DNA from: Hydrangea macrophylla
Lineage: Eukaryota; Streptophyta; Magnoliopsida; Cornales; Hydrangeaceae
Assembly (NCBI GenBank): GCA_033977485.1
Contig: CM066997.1
Span: 78,710,634-78,774,633 of the forward strand
Length of the DNA stretch: 64,000 nt
Reading direction: 5' to 3'
Each line of letters opens with the position of its first letter. The stretch's first letter is position 1. Of the stretch, positions 1-11,753 are shown piece by piece. The translations under genes and the position numbers were made by a program. The notes under the pieces were generated by a model. That model searched no databases, had not been told where the DNA came from, and saw only the letters and a list, made by a program, of their open reading frames with translations.

Positions 1-386
1 GGCCTGGGCCTATCTCTTGAAGCCCAAACTCGATCCGAGGCCCGACCTGACCAAATCCCGGCCCGATTAGAAGCTTCCCAATAATAAAAGTATTGATCGT
101 TTTCAAGTAATAAAATATAAAATTTGCAAGTTGTTATATTGAAAGTTATTTCCAACCTATAAAAAAATGGTTAAATAAATAGTAGTATTTTTTACCATTT
201 TAGAATAAATTTAAAGCACTCGATCACTTAGGCTCTATCTTAGGGTCTAGGGCCGAGCATGAATTATGAACTCTTAAGCCCAACCCGAGCACGATCTGGC
301 CTGTAAAAAGACATGAGACCGTGGGCCAAAGCTCAAACCCGCCCAAGCCAGATCAATATCGAGCCAAAGGCATTTTGATATCCCTA
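1..386. mobile_element. Probable hAT-like MITE fragment (GGCCC-rich ends)
   Basis: Both sides of this stretch are rich in GGCCC/GGGCC words, in roughly inverted orientation (1-60 versus about 240-386), around an AT-rich core. The right side ends in a sequence that reads TAGGGATATCAAAATGCC on the minus strand, which resembles common plant hAT-type MITE ends. The left end is outside the window and no target duplication can be checked. No open frame. Confidence 0.35.
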
Positions 387-454
387 CTACTATACCAGTT
401 CATCGGTGTGGAGAGAATGATTAAGGGTCGGTGAAATGGTTAAAGAGTGAACAT

Positions 455-520
455 AAGTGAAAAATGACACGTGTCAGTCTCAGATTATTTCTAGCCTACA
501 CTCTCAGCTTTTATATATAA
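455..520 (-). mobile_element. 5' terminal segment of a Helitron (left copy)
   Basis: Read on the minus strand from 520, this segment has a TATATATAAAAGCTGAGAG start and a GACACGTGTC box about 45 bases in. The same arrangement occurs at the 5' end of the next Helitron (about 5535-5610). It directly abuts the CTAG 3' end of that Helitron at 521, so the two elements are head-to-tail. The canonical TC start is not visible, and the rest of this copy lies to the left or is lost. Confidence 0.5.
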
Positions 521-2033
521 CTAGTATGTAACCCGCGCAATGCGCGGTTACATTGTGTTCATCACAACATCATTAAAAGATTTGTTGGTGGCTACGTTGC
601 GTTTGTCACAATATCATTAAAAGATTTATTTTATCACATAATGCAAGCAACTCAAAAATTTCTAATCAAACTTTCCCTTCAATAATAGTTCTGTGTTCAT
701 ATGGTACAACTATGTATAGAAAATTTATTTCACCCATTTCGAAGTTCTATTTCAAGGACTGGAAATAACTTGGTAAACAACTTAGAGATTGGAAAAACAA
801 TAACCAATAATTAAAGAGAAGTATGTGCATGGCACCAGCCAATATTTTATGCCTCTAGTTATTTAAGGCGTGGAGAAAAGGGTAACTCCCATCTAAATTG
901 GCGGTATCCGTAGAGCTCACATAGAACTTAGTGGGTTCACTTGAATCCACTAAAATTCTGAGGAACAAAAAAATTACATATACTGTTTGTATGATTTAAA
1001 ATTTCTTTTCTAAGATGGCCTCACCGAAAGAAAAGAAAAATAAATAGAAGGGTATCGGTACTTTGTTGAAAATTAATTTATGTATAAATATATCTTTTAT
1101 TATGGTATTAATTTACTGATTAACAATTTGACACCAATAAAAATTTACTCACTGATAAAAATACTGGCTACTCCATTATCTACATAGCTCTTTATCATGG
1201 TCCAAAGCCTTCACTAAGACCAGGAAAGGAAGTATTGGTGGTGACTATGACAATGTTTTGACCCGTACAAAAATTAGCAAAAAATGTAATCTACCAAGTT
1301 GTCAATCATCAACAATTAGCAGAGCTCAACATTATGATTTATGAGACAACTTGATGACCACCAAGAAAACTAAAAACCTTTTAGATGTAAAAAAAGGGGC
1401 GTTTAATTTCATTGACAAAACTATTTTTCAAACCCAGTTAAACCTATAAGCTAGGCTACATCTCCTTTATCTAGGGTGTGCTTAGATCGTAGTGGCTCCT
1501 CTACAATTATTTTCGATTTAATATTTGTTGTTTGCATTGAATTGGCCAAATTTCTGAATGTACTACTCAATAGCTAATTCTAGAACTTAAGGAAGTTAGC
1601 TTCACAAAAATTATCCAATAAATGATCACTAGTATATTCCAACTTCTAAGGCAGGTACACTTTAATTAATGGCAAGCAACATGATACAATCCTACATACC
1701 ACAGTAGTTCAACTTAAGCTATCAAAGTACTACCATATCTATGCACAGAAGATGATGCTCTATTGCAGCAAATGACATTCAAAGTAGAGAGTGAGAGCAA
1801 CCTCCACATCTGAAGTCCGAAGTGTGAGATTATGCCTTAGAAGTTGTATGGTGAAGGTGTTATCCTTGTATGATTCTTCACCCAGAGTGCAAAGCCCACC
1901 TCAAATGCTTGTACAGTACTCATCTCCATATCAGAACTGATGTAGTGAGAGTTTGAGAGATCAATATTAATACACATTTTAAAAATAAAAATAAAAAACT
2001 AAGAGACTTATTATGATCTTGTGTAGTACCGGT

Positions 2034-3349
2034 TGATCTTGTCAAAATCAAGATATAAAAGTATGCTTACTTATGCTTTACTTTCAAAAGATTTGCAGTG
2101 TGGAAGTAAAGGTCAAACCCACAGAGATTGAATACTATGCACTTTAATTTTTAAAACCTAAATTTACTTAATTAAGAAAAACGGATTTTGGATTTCATTT
2201 GAATTAAACTAATAACAATAAAAGTAAATCTAAATTATGAAAGCAATTAAATATTTATTTTTATAATAAGTTTAAGGAACCTAAGATTGCAAATCCACCA
2301 CTAGCTTCATGATAAGAGTATTTATGAATTACTGTAGCTTATTACGTTGGATGATAATGGGGAATTGTAGCTACAAGCCCAATTCCTCCGTCAAGAAAAT
2401 AACTATGGTTCAAGCACCAACACAATCCATCTTCGGTTAGCACGAATTATCCCACACTAAACTAGGGTTGTAGTATAATCCGTCTAATCTAGGCATGGAC
2501 TATTCGGATACTTGATAGCACAATTCAATTTAAGCACCATTACATGTAAATAATCTAAACAAGCATAGATCATTGAGCACACTACCATCAAAATAGATCT
2601 AAGACAAGAGTAAACTTTGAAAGTAACGATTTAATCAATAAAAGCACGATTTATTTATAAAAATTCTCGGAACATGTAACTGTCATCCATACATAATAAA
2701 ACTAAAATAAAAACATAAAATACACCCTATTACTTGGCTAGGGTTTCATTGAAACCTTAGATCTTGAGTTTAGTTGGCCATAGAATTGATGAACGACAAG
2801 AGGTTGATGGAGGATGCCATGGGAATCCTTGGTCTTCTTCTTCTTCTCCTTACTTTTCTCTCTTCAATGGCTGAAGTTTTAGTTGTATATTGTGTGTAAT
2901 AATAATTGTCAACCCTAAATTGAAGTAAAATAGGGTATATATAGATTAGTAGCAAGTTTTTGGAAGCTTTCCTAACCCAATTCGTACTAAAATTGCTGTA
3001 TTTAGCTTTCCAGACGTAATTAAGCAGTTTCGTTCACGTAGGAGTCTGCAGTACACTAAAATACACATATTTGATTTTTACACAGGTCGTGCGAGCGGGT
3101 CGCGCGAGCGCAGTTCTGGGAGGTCGCGCGAGCGATTTCCTGGGTTTTGCGCGAGCTGGCCGTGCGAGCGATGTGGTTTTTTCAGCTTCTTTTCTTCTAC
3201 TTTTTCACCCCATTTAGCTTGGAATCCTTACTTTTCTCCAAATCCTCACAGAAAAAAGAAAACAAAGTAAAAATATACAAAAATAGGATTAAAAAGTACT
3301 AACAAATGTGAATTAAGGCATGTAATTAGGATTTGTTCTCTCCCGATCA
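2034..3349 (-). mobile_element. Athila-family solo LTR
   Basis: The segment begins TGATCTTGTCAAAATCAAG and ends TTCTCTCCCGATCA, the same ends and interior as the LTRs at 11754-13103 and 26273-27400, though it is more diverged. It has no internal domain beside it and a perfect CCGGT duplication, so it is a solo LTR inside the Helitron. Orientation follows the full element, whose genes are on the minus strand. It carries the family's CG-rich U3 block at 3085-3172. Confidence 0.85.
3085..3172. promoter_or_regulatory. CGCGCGAGCG-type CpG block in U3 (solo LTR)
   Basis: Five close variants of GCGCGAGCG/GTGCGAGCG lie within about 90 bases of otherwise AT-rich DNA. The same block occurs at the same relative place in both LTRs of the full Athila. 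A regulatory role is inferred from its U3 position only. Confidence 0.4.
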
Positions 3350-5169
3350 CCGGTCCTAATCTTCAGGAACTCTAGAGTTCAACCCACGCACTAATTACAT
3401 GTCTAACTTTACTTCCAGAGTGGGTGGTACAAATTAGTGAATGTGATGGCCCATGTGAAGGCATTGGCAAGACGCAACAAAATAATACACACCCATGTAT
3501 ATTCTATAGTAATCAAGGAGAATTAGTATTGCAAGTCCCAACTTCCAATTAAACTACAACTCAAAATTGATGAAATGCATTTCCAAGGGTTTCAACATTT
3601 TAAGACAAATATTGTGCATAATTCAACAAATTAAATAAAGCATTCAAGAATCCTCCACCAGATTCATGCACACAATGCTGATCATCAAGAGGTGTACACA
3701 ATGGTTATTTTTTTCCCCTAGGAAGCAAACCCTGCAATCTTATTAGACACATTTTTTTCCTTAAAATTATGTTTTAACTTGCAAATCATGATTCCGAGCC
3801 GAAAAAATTCCAGTACAGCTTTTATAGTTATGAGATATAACTGGTCTAAGTTTGCAAGTTTGTCTACATGGACTATATGCATCAGGAAATGTAACCAAGC
3901 AGTGTCTTTAAAAAGACCGAGAATATATTTGTTGGAGTTTTTTCTAGAAAAAAAAATTTGCACTACAAGATATCTAATGTTTGAGCATAAGATTTGGAAA
4001 ACGTTAAAATTTTGAGAAATGGCAAAAAAAATATCCGAAAGAAAAGGAAAGAAGAAACTTTTAGATTTAAAAACCGAAAGTTAACAATGAGAAAGTTCAA
4101 TTCTAGCCAAGAATGACCTTTGTTTCACAAACTAAATAAAAACACACAGAGACATTCAAACAAACCCAACCTCTCTCTATATACAAAATGGAGAAATGGA
4201 TCTAGAAAACACATTTGGGTTTCAAAATTCTCTCCATTTCCAAAATGAAAATGGAGACAAAATCAACTGCAAATAGTCCAAAAGAGGGATGAAATTTTAA
4301 AATAATACCATCTATACACACATCTATATATGTGTATATATTGGCCTAGTGAAGAATCAGACCAACCCTCTACAAAAAGAAAAAAGAAAAAGAACAAGAC
4401 CATCCAAGATATGGCTATAGGCTACTGATTGAGAGCAAAAAATCTGAAACCCATTTTGGACTTCAAAATTACTAAAACTAAGTACTACTCACCATCCCAA
4501 AAACAACATACTTATTCAAAACTAACAATCAAAGATATTACACAAGTTTGGGGTCTTTGAAAGCAATTCGTACTTGGTATAACATTTTAGTCTAGAATGT
4601 TTCTATTTACAAAGTTAATGTTCTTTCAAAATGATGCCTAATATTGTGAAAAACAATAGAATTGACCCTATGCAAAAAAGAATATAATGAAATCTTCTAT
4701 TCACCTAAATGGATTCACTCATTGTCATAAATTTATTTTATTTTGAAACACCATATAAACTTCGAATGAGAGTATTCAAAATCAAGTGACAACCAAAGAG
4801 GCTGGAAAAGAATGAGAAAAAAACAAAACTACAAATTAATCTCCATCCTTCAAAGTTAAAGTAAGAAAAGAAAAGGACAAAAAAAGAAGAAGAAGAAGAA
4901 GAAAAGAATAGAAATGCGCCTGCAAATATAACAGGTTTGAGCATACATCCAAACAATAGTGTTATAGAGAGGACACAACGTGTGGATTTGCTCCAAACAA
5001 CCATCTTTTCTATTTGATTGATGAGATCAATCGCCTTTAGTGCACTGTCAATCGTCTTCTAGATACAAACCCTCACACCCTCTAGAATCTTCATTAGATT
5101 AAACAGAGAATTCAAAATACTAATTAACAACAACAACAACAAAAAGAACAGGGTATTGAAGATTCATGT

Positions 5170-5540
5170 ATTGATAGAAAGGGGTGGATGAATTTGATCA
5201 CCCTGCTTTTGGGTAGAATTGATTGGACTCCACCTGGTGAGATCCAAATTGCTCCGCCATCTTGTGTGTATGGTGTGTGTGGCAAAGAGAGGGGGATTGT
5301 CTCTTTTCAACCCCCTTCGCCGGCAAAACCTTTTTCAACAACCCCATTGTTGCTTCAGACTTTTCACGTCTTCCCAGCAATCAATACTCAAATCTCGTCT
5401 ACCACTCCAAATTCCTCCTCCATCAACTCTCGGTTGAAAAAGAAAGAGGCGTTTCAATTTCTCTATAGAGAGGGAGGGGAAAAGGCAGATACACAGAACA
5501 AAAACCCTGGAGAGAGGAAGAGAGGGGTAGATACAAATTG
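5170..5540 (-). pseudogene. Possible captured host-gene 5' fragment
   Basis: On the minus strand this looks like a plant 5' leader (CT-rich tract with a CCAGGGTTTTTG word) running into an ATG at about 5347. A short frame follows (MGLLKKVLPAKGVEK..., stop at about 5198). The composition is more GC-balanced than its surroundings. It lies just inside the Helitron 5' end, where Helitrons often carry gene pieces. I do not recognise the protein and the frame is only about 50 residues, so it may be spurious. Confidence 0.25.
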
Positions 5541-5612
5541 TGAGAGATAAAAACAGACACGTGTCAATCTAGTATTTCTTCTCAGCTTATACTCTCTGCT
5601 TTTAAATAATAA

Positions 5613-5673
5613 AATAGATAGATAGATAGATAGTTAGATAGATATAGATATAGATATAGATAGATTAGATAGA
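5613..5673. repeat. GATA/TAGA microsatellite
   Basis: Uninterrupted and slightly interrupted GATA and GATATA units. It overlaps the expected 5' end of the Helitron and hides its exact boundary. Confidence 0.9.
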
Positions 5674-6179
5674 CAACACGTAAACCAAAAAAATGTGTAA
5701 GTGTAGTATATTGACTTTTCAAAGATTACTCTTAATATAGAACATCAAAAAATGAGAATATTTATTTTGACTGTCAAAATAAAAAATAAATAAAAATGAA
5801 TGTTCTATATTTTTTTTTCATCAGTTTTTTTTACTGTAACATCATCATTTCATTTGAGATAAATTTATTTTTAAAGTCAATAGCATTAGTTGATCCAAAA
5901 GTCAAAACTATGATCTTAAGACTAACGTGGTAATTCATGCACACAAGTTTAAAGAAAATGATAGAATAACAAATTTATTACTCTGTAGGAAACACTTAGC
6001 AACACCTTAAACCTTAATATTTCATAGGAGTCAACATTTGGACATGTATTTTTCTTGATTAGGTGTTGTTAAGTTTATATTGATAAAGAAAATGACAGAA
6101 TAACCAATTTGTCATGCTTTTAGCTGCACAAATATATTTTTTCTAGTACTCTTCAGATGGTGGGAATGTAATTCATTGA
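5674..6179. other. Non-coding AT-rich stretch with a short duplication
   Basis: No gene seen. A roughly 30-base phrase (AGAAAATGATAGAATAAC and its variant) occurs twice, near 5952 and 6087, suggesting an old local duplication. Confidence 0.5.
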
Positions 6180-8160
6180 GGCCTCGTTTGGCAGTCCAAA
6201 TTAGACAATCAGATAAGATAGGATAAGGAAGAATTAGATCTGATAGGTCTCCTGTCGGATAACATTATATGTTGTCATATGTTTGGAACGTGTTGGAACT
6301 ACACTGTCGAATAAGTTGTTGTATCCTAGTCTTGTGTTTGGTACTGCCTGCATTAAAATTCTGGTTAATAGTCATTATAAATTTATAACTATATAGTGAT
6401 TCATTTCAAAAACAAAATTATCAAAATGTTATTTCAAAGCATAAAATTAGATTTTTCATCTTTAAATGTCCAATAAACATAAGTCATTTTACAAGAATAT
6501 TACATTCAAAGCAATGATAAAAAAATATATATTCAAAGCAATGATACAACAAAAAAAATAAAATTATCAAATTTTGGGTAGAAAATTATCAGAATTTTTT
6601 TTGGTAAAAAGAAAATAGCAATGAAATCAATATCAAGATGGAAAATGTTAAGTATACCGATTTTGTGCACCTAAACTATCCACCTGATGATGTGTCGTGG
6701 CAGTTTTAAAATTAATTTGAACTTTGTGTTGGTAACTGATGAATAATTTTGGAAATCCACATCAGCAGGTGTATTATTTGGATATCATATTTAGGTGTAC
6801 CTAGCATTACTTATATCAAGATACATCATTAACAATGAAATTAATATCAAGATACATATGATAATCTTCCAAGATACAAATCCCAACAAAAATCCAACCA
6901 AACCAAAAAAATAATTTTGAAAACAGATCGAGGAGTCTCAGCGACGAAGGCAAGGGCGAGGGCGGCGACTGTGGATCTCTCATCTTCCTTTCTTTCATGT
7001 GTTATTCTTTTTATTTTTTATTTTTAGTGTATCTCAATCTCCTTATTCCACCTAATACAACCCCCAGGTCTCATTTGCTTCACCGGATTGGAGTTGAGGA
7101 TAGGATAAGTTTTATCCTATTTGGCGTTTGGTGGCACAATCCAGTGGATAAAATAGCCGTAAAGTTCCTTTTTATCACAAATAGATGGAGATAACTCCAT
7201 TCCATTTAGGGGGAGGGAGAGAGTAAATTTTGGTTGCAGCGGGTGTTCCACGTCACTATTTACAACTCCTCTAATAGATTGGGAAGTTATGCTCATGTAG
7301 AGAAATTTTTCCCTAAAAATAGGGGGACAAATGGACAAATAATGGATTGTGATTGGTTTGTGATACCTTGTCACTCTAGTAACGGTTGTAACCAATATTT
7401 AGTCAGGGTCAGGGGGGGGGGAGTATTATTAGGGTGCATAAAAGAGCTTGGGATAAGTTTGGGATATGGCTGGAGAAAAACAGAGGAGCCCTAGTTGCTG
7501 ACTACTCCATCGCCATAGTCGTCACCACCTCCATCCCCATCTTCGCCGTCGCAATCGCACCCCACCATCATCGTCACAGTCGCTATTTGTTTAGATGAAC
7601 TAAAAATTGTTCAGATATAAATTTTCTTTTGCATGATCTATATTTCTTCTTTACGATGAAGTTTTGCACCTAATAATAATAAATAGTTCATAAAAATGGA
7701 GGAAATAGAGAGAGAAAATGGAAGGAAGTGAGTGAAAATATCAATGTGATGATGATAAGAAGAAATGGTGCTTGAATCGATCAATCGCAACGTCCATGGT
7801 TCGCGTAGGACTCACTCGTTTGTTTTGGAGGGCTTGTCACCCAGATTATGAGATTGATCCACCTTTTTTTGGTTAACATACAGGTTAATTTTTTGTACAA
7901 AAAAAAGCACTTTGAATGATATAAATTCTTGAGGAGTCTAGTTTTACTTATTTTTAATTCATATTTGAAATTTTCGAGATACCAATAAAATTTTGGTTTT
8001 TAAATGATATATCTGAAACTTCAATATAGGCAATACCAAACACACGATTAGGATATAATAGCTTATCCGACAATGTAATCCCAGTACATTCCAAACATAG
8101 GATATCATAACAACTTATCTGTCCTGTCCGACAATTTTATCCAGCCTACCAAAAGAGGCC
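6180..8160. mobile_element. DNA transposon A, long imperfect terminal inverted repeats
   Basis: The first ~170 bases (GGCCTCGTTTGGCAG...) match the reverse complement of about 8025-8160 (GGCCTCTTTTGGTAG...). Shared internal phrases include ATGTTTGGAA, CACTGTCGAATAAG and TGTGTTTGGTA. No transposase frame is visible, so it is non-autonomous. No convincing target duplication was found. Its right end lies inside element B (7072-8297), an unusual interleaved arrangement. Confidence 0.55.
6645..6815. mobile_element. Small MITE-like inverted-repeat element
   Basis: A phrase near 6660 (TGTGCACCTAAACTATCC then CACCTGATGATGTG) recurs in inverted form near 6755-6810 (CACATCAGCAGGTG ... TTTAGGTGTACC). 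This gives a ~160-base palindromic unit inside element A. No open frame. Confidence 0.35.
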
Positions 8161-8297
8161 CCATGGTATAGTGTTATCCTATAGAGTTTTGGGATAAAAA
8201 TGTGTTTGTGACTTTTTTATCCATCGGATTGCACGCACCCAACACCGAATAGGATAACTTTTATTGTATCCGGACCTCTTATCCGGTGAAACTGTAA
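7072..8297. mobile_element. DNA transposon B, long imperfect terminal inverted repeats
   Basis: TTCACCGGAT at 7079-7088 and the following ~110 bases match the reverse complement of 8165-8290. Shared phrases include AGTTTTATCCTATTTGGCG, CAATCCAGTGGATAAA and TTTTTATC. The interior is non-coding and includes a G-run at 7410-7420 and a CG-richer piece at 7490-7590 that could be exon debris. It is related in sequence style to element A. Confidence 0.5.
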
Positions 8298-8600
8298 TAC
8301 CCTCTCCCGTGGTTTATGGTTAATCACATTTTAGCATGCACTAATATTATTTATAGTATTTATTAACATGTGTGAAGTGGGTTTTGATCCACTAATTGAC
8401 TTTGGGTATCCAAATGGGAACCCAATTTTGGCCAATGAGGCAGTCCCAAATGGGGATGTGTGTTGAAAAAGGTTTCATTTGGCATTTAAGATGGGACAAA
8501 ATTGTGGGTGTATCCTTTGTCATGCTCACCCTGAAAGTGAGGACAGTCCTTTTAAGGATCGCGACTGTTTACTTTGAAAAGTGTGTAAAAGCATGTGAAG
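8298..8600. other. Non-coding stretch
   Basis: No gene or terminus recognised. The 70-residue frame near 8396-8608 has no family resemblance and I treat it as chance. Confidence 0.4.
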
Positions 8601-9120
8601 GTACGTGAAAGTGGGAGTAGGGCCAAGTAAAAGTTCAGAGTTGCCACCTAAAGTTATCGGGGAGTTAGGATCCCTGCAAAGATGATTAATGAAATCATCT
8701 TCGACTTTTGAAATGGTCTTGAAGAAGTAGGGCCCTTTAAAAGTGTAACTCTTGATAGTCGTGTGAAACCAGAGTTCTTGAGATGGGTTTGGGGACTCTA
8801 TTATGTCGAGGAAAGTGTTAGGCACCCTCGAGTATCCGTGACACACGATTGCTAGTTTTAGTGGTTTTCATAGTAGCAGGGCATAAGTAAGAAGTAGTAC
8901 AATATACACAAGAAATTAATCTTAAGCATCTGTGACACGCGGTTGCCAGTTTTAGTGATTTTATAGTAACGAGGCATACGTAGAGAAGTAGAAGATGAGA
9001 TATATACAAGAATCGAAATGTGAATGGTTATGGTCACCCCCTAGTAAGGGTTGCATACGTATCTTGACTCGAGAATCAGGTCGTACGTAGTTCCGTGCTG
9101 TGTATATCTGTGCGCGTGTG
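8600..9120 (-). mobile_element. Diverged Tat/Ogre-type LTR fragment
   Basis: The order of phrases resembles the Tat-like LTR at 29402-32870: a GTTGCCACCTAA block, a GGGGAGTTAGGATCCC block, then a GGACTC...AAAGTGTTAGGCACCCTCG block. It also holds a TTGCATACGTATC...GAGAATCAGGTCGTACGTAGTTC phrase, close to the one at about 33100 beside that element. It is in the same + orientation as those LTRs, so the element would be minus-strand. Boundaries are not defined. Confidence 0.4.
8833..9015. repeat. Two-copy tandem repeat, ~95 bp
   Basis: The phrase TCCGTGACACACGATTGC followed by AGTTTTAGTG recurs as TCTGTGACACGCGGTTGC followed by AGTTTTAGTG about 95 bases later. Similar trailing sequence follows both (GGCATAAGTA / GGCATACGTA). 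Confidence 0.6.
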
Positions 9121-11753
9121 CAAGTGATTTAAAAAAGTTGGTCGATCTAGACCATAAGTGTATAAAATAGTATTTTGAGTAAAGTCGGTGTAGCTAGGAA
9201 CTTTAACTTGTTTGGTATAGTCCTAAACTTTAACCTTTGAAAGAGTAGTAAGTTTTGAAAGAGTGGTTTGGAAGAGTACCGATAGTAAGGGTCAATGCCT
9301 AGTTGGAAAAGCATCCCGGAAGTAAGGGTCAATGAGTAGTAAGGGGTTTGAAAAATAGTCATGAAGTAATGGATGAGGTTAGTTTAGGAGCTAGTAACAT
9401 AAATAGTAAAGTAACAAGTTAGTAAGTTAACGAGTTAGTAAAGTAACGTGTTAGTAAAGTAACTAGTTAATAAGTTAGGGAAATCGGTAAAGACATAAAG
9501 TAAATCTAACAGTTCTAGTCTGACTAACTGAAAAACCAAGTGATCTAGGACGTGCCAGATCACGATGGTGGAAAGCAATAAAGGGAGGATGAACCGACCA
9601 GGTGAATTTATAGAGAGACCGCACAACCAAGAAAACAAGCACAAGTATATATAAAAAGAAAAATGGCAGATGAACCAACCAGGTGGATTTATGGGGAGAC
9701 TGCACCACTGAGAGTATGAGTTGAGGGTATTACCTATGAATTCTGAGTTCAGAGGAGGCTATTTGTAGCAACCTGTATTTTCACTTCCCTAATAATCAAT
9801 AGATACTTGTGTTGTTAATTGTTAACCCAATGCCTTTAATTTTGTAACCCCTTAGTAATTTTAATTGTATTAGTACTTAAAGACTGCCCCCCCCCTAAGA
9901 TACCCTACGATTTGGGATAAAAATCATTAATAAAATATTTTATCACGTTGCCTACATTTGTGTCCCTATTAATTATGTTTGGGGTATTTTTCCTAAAGCT
10001 AGACGGACCATCTTAACTAACTTAACTGACCTAACTGACCAAACCAAACCGATCGAACTGATTGATTTCAAACAATCAGTCCAGCGGCATTATTGCTACG
10101 TGATGATTGCAAGCAATCAAACAACTGTATTATTTTGATCTGCAATGAGTGAACCTACAACTTGCAAACCAAGTGAAAACACTAATTGATTTCCATATAT
10201 ATGTATATACACAAACAACACAACACACATTTGCAAAGCAAAGCAATACACAGACACATGCATTTTCAAAAGCCAAAGCTTTCAAAGCTCTCAACTTTCG
10301 TTGCCCTCTCCCATGCTCAATCACCATAAACATACACACATTCTAGAAATTAAAAGAAAAGAAAGAAAAATACAGAAGAAAAGATATACAGTAGCAAGAA
10401 GGGACTCAAGCTAAAATCCATAGCCATTTAAAGCTCCAAACTTATATTTCGGTTTTTTAGAAATTCTTCGACAGCCCGAGCCCACCAATCTAGCAACTAG
10501 TAAGTCTCTTAAACCCACTCCTAATGTACTTTAAGTCATTACGCACAACACAAGGGGGGTTCGAAAGTAGGTGAATACGTATAGATATGTATATATAGCT
10601 ATGGTGGTCGAAAATTTGCGATACCGTAAAACTCAACGAAAATCAATTTTGTAAATTAGAAATGATAGATTACAGTCCCCGTATTAGCTTCTATTTCAAA
10701 TCTTAGACCTTAATTTATAATAGTTGCGATGTACGGCTAAAATGAAACTTTGGCAACTCTTGGATTTTTACCTATAAGTTGAGCTACATTAATAATTGGA
10801 AAGCGAGACTTTTATATCCATAATCTACGTGGAAAAACAAAGAGAATGGTATATTATACTCACTGTTTAAGTTAAGTTTGTGAAACTCATGAAATTTGCA
10901 TGTTTTCTGCAAAATGTACGAAGAAGATGAAGAGGATCGATCCTATGAAGATCGATCTTACTAAGGATCGATCCTATAAGCTGTTTTTCAAAATTTTGTT
11001 TTCCTTGCTGTTAAGTGCTGTACTATGTGCTTAACTGCTTTTGTATGTTGGAATAAAATGTTAAGGATCTTTAAGTGACAGATTTGTTACTAAGAAAGGA
11101 TTTATTGTACTTTTTGCTTAAAGTGTTGTACTTTGCTTTATAAATATTCAAATGGACTTCGAGCAAGTTGGGAATGGGATTTTAAGGTATTATGATTCAA
11201 AATAAACCCTTTTCATGCTGGAACCATAACTCAAATCATTTTTCAAAATGATATAAAAAAGTTTTCAAGAAATAGAAGGTAAGATCGACCCCAGAAAGAT
11301 CTATCCATTCCAAAATCAATCCTTTCCAGGAACGATCCCAGCAGTATTGATCCTATGTTACATTTTCAAAATAGTCTTGTTTCTTATGCTTTAACTATTG
11401 TACTCTCTATCTTAATAGTTATACCTCACTGCCAATTATTTTTAAAAGAAAATGAAAACAAAATATGAGATTGAGATTTGAATAAGTTGGTTCACTTGGG
11501 GATAATCATGTGTACAAATCTATTCGATTATTATTATGAGAAAATGTAAAAAGGAGTTTAAGCCACACATTCGCATTTGTCGAGTTGGCATATTTTAAAG
11601 GGTTCAAGTGGTTCAGCACGCATGTTTTGTAAGAAATGAATAAAGAGATATGTTTATTACATTGTGGATATGACTATCTATATTGATCGACTTTTATGGG
11701 TGATGATACTATCTTGGTCAAATAGAGTTTGACCAAATGGCTTTTATGGGCGG
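9121..11753. other. Non-coding repeat debris
   Basis: No gene supported. Contents seen: irregular AGTTAGTAAAGTAAC units at 9395-9480; a duplicated phrase GATGAACCGACCAGGTG / GATGAACCAACCAGGTG at about 9590 and 9670; a C-run near 9885; GGATCGATCC words at 10935-10980; and a ~55-base imperfect tandem unit (CTTTTATGGG...) at about 11692-11753 at the Athila insertion point. Confidence 0.5.

Larger units (their letters stand above)
2029..3354. repeat. 5-bp target duplication CCGGT around the solo LTR
   Basis: CCGGT occurs at 2029-2033 and again at 3350-3354, immediately outside the TG...CA ends of the LTR. A perfect pair shows integration of a complete element followed by LTR-LTR recombination. 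Confidence 0.85.
521..5625 (-). mobile_element. Non-autonomous Helitron, minus strand
   Basis: The minus-strand 3' end (521-549) has the expected Helitron signature: a short hairpin AACCGCGCATTGCGCGGGTT, then about 6 bases, then CTAG, followed by T at the insertion site. The 5' end lies at about 5600-5650 inside a GATA/TCTA microsatellite, so its exact base is ambiguous. It is recognised by its match to the 455-520 terminus (AAGCAGAGAGTATAAGCTGAG, then GACACGTGTC). No Rep/helicase frame is present, so the copy is non-autonomous. It contains an Athila solo LTR (2034-3349) and, near its 5' end, gene-like sequence (5170-5540). The remainder (550-2030 and 3355-5170) has only short AT-rich spurious frames. 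Confidence 0.6.

Noticed and set aside
10926..11350. Possible riboswitch or tRNA-like palindromes (GATCGATC words)
   Set aside because: Words are dispersed without a consistent stem-loop layout, and no A/B box pair of a tRNA gene was seen.
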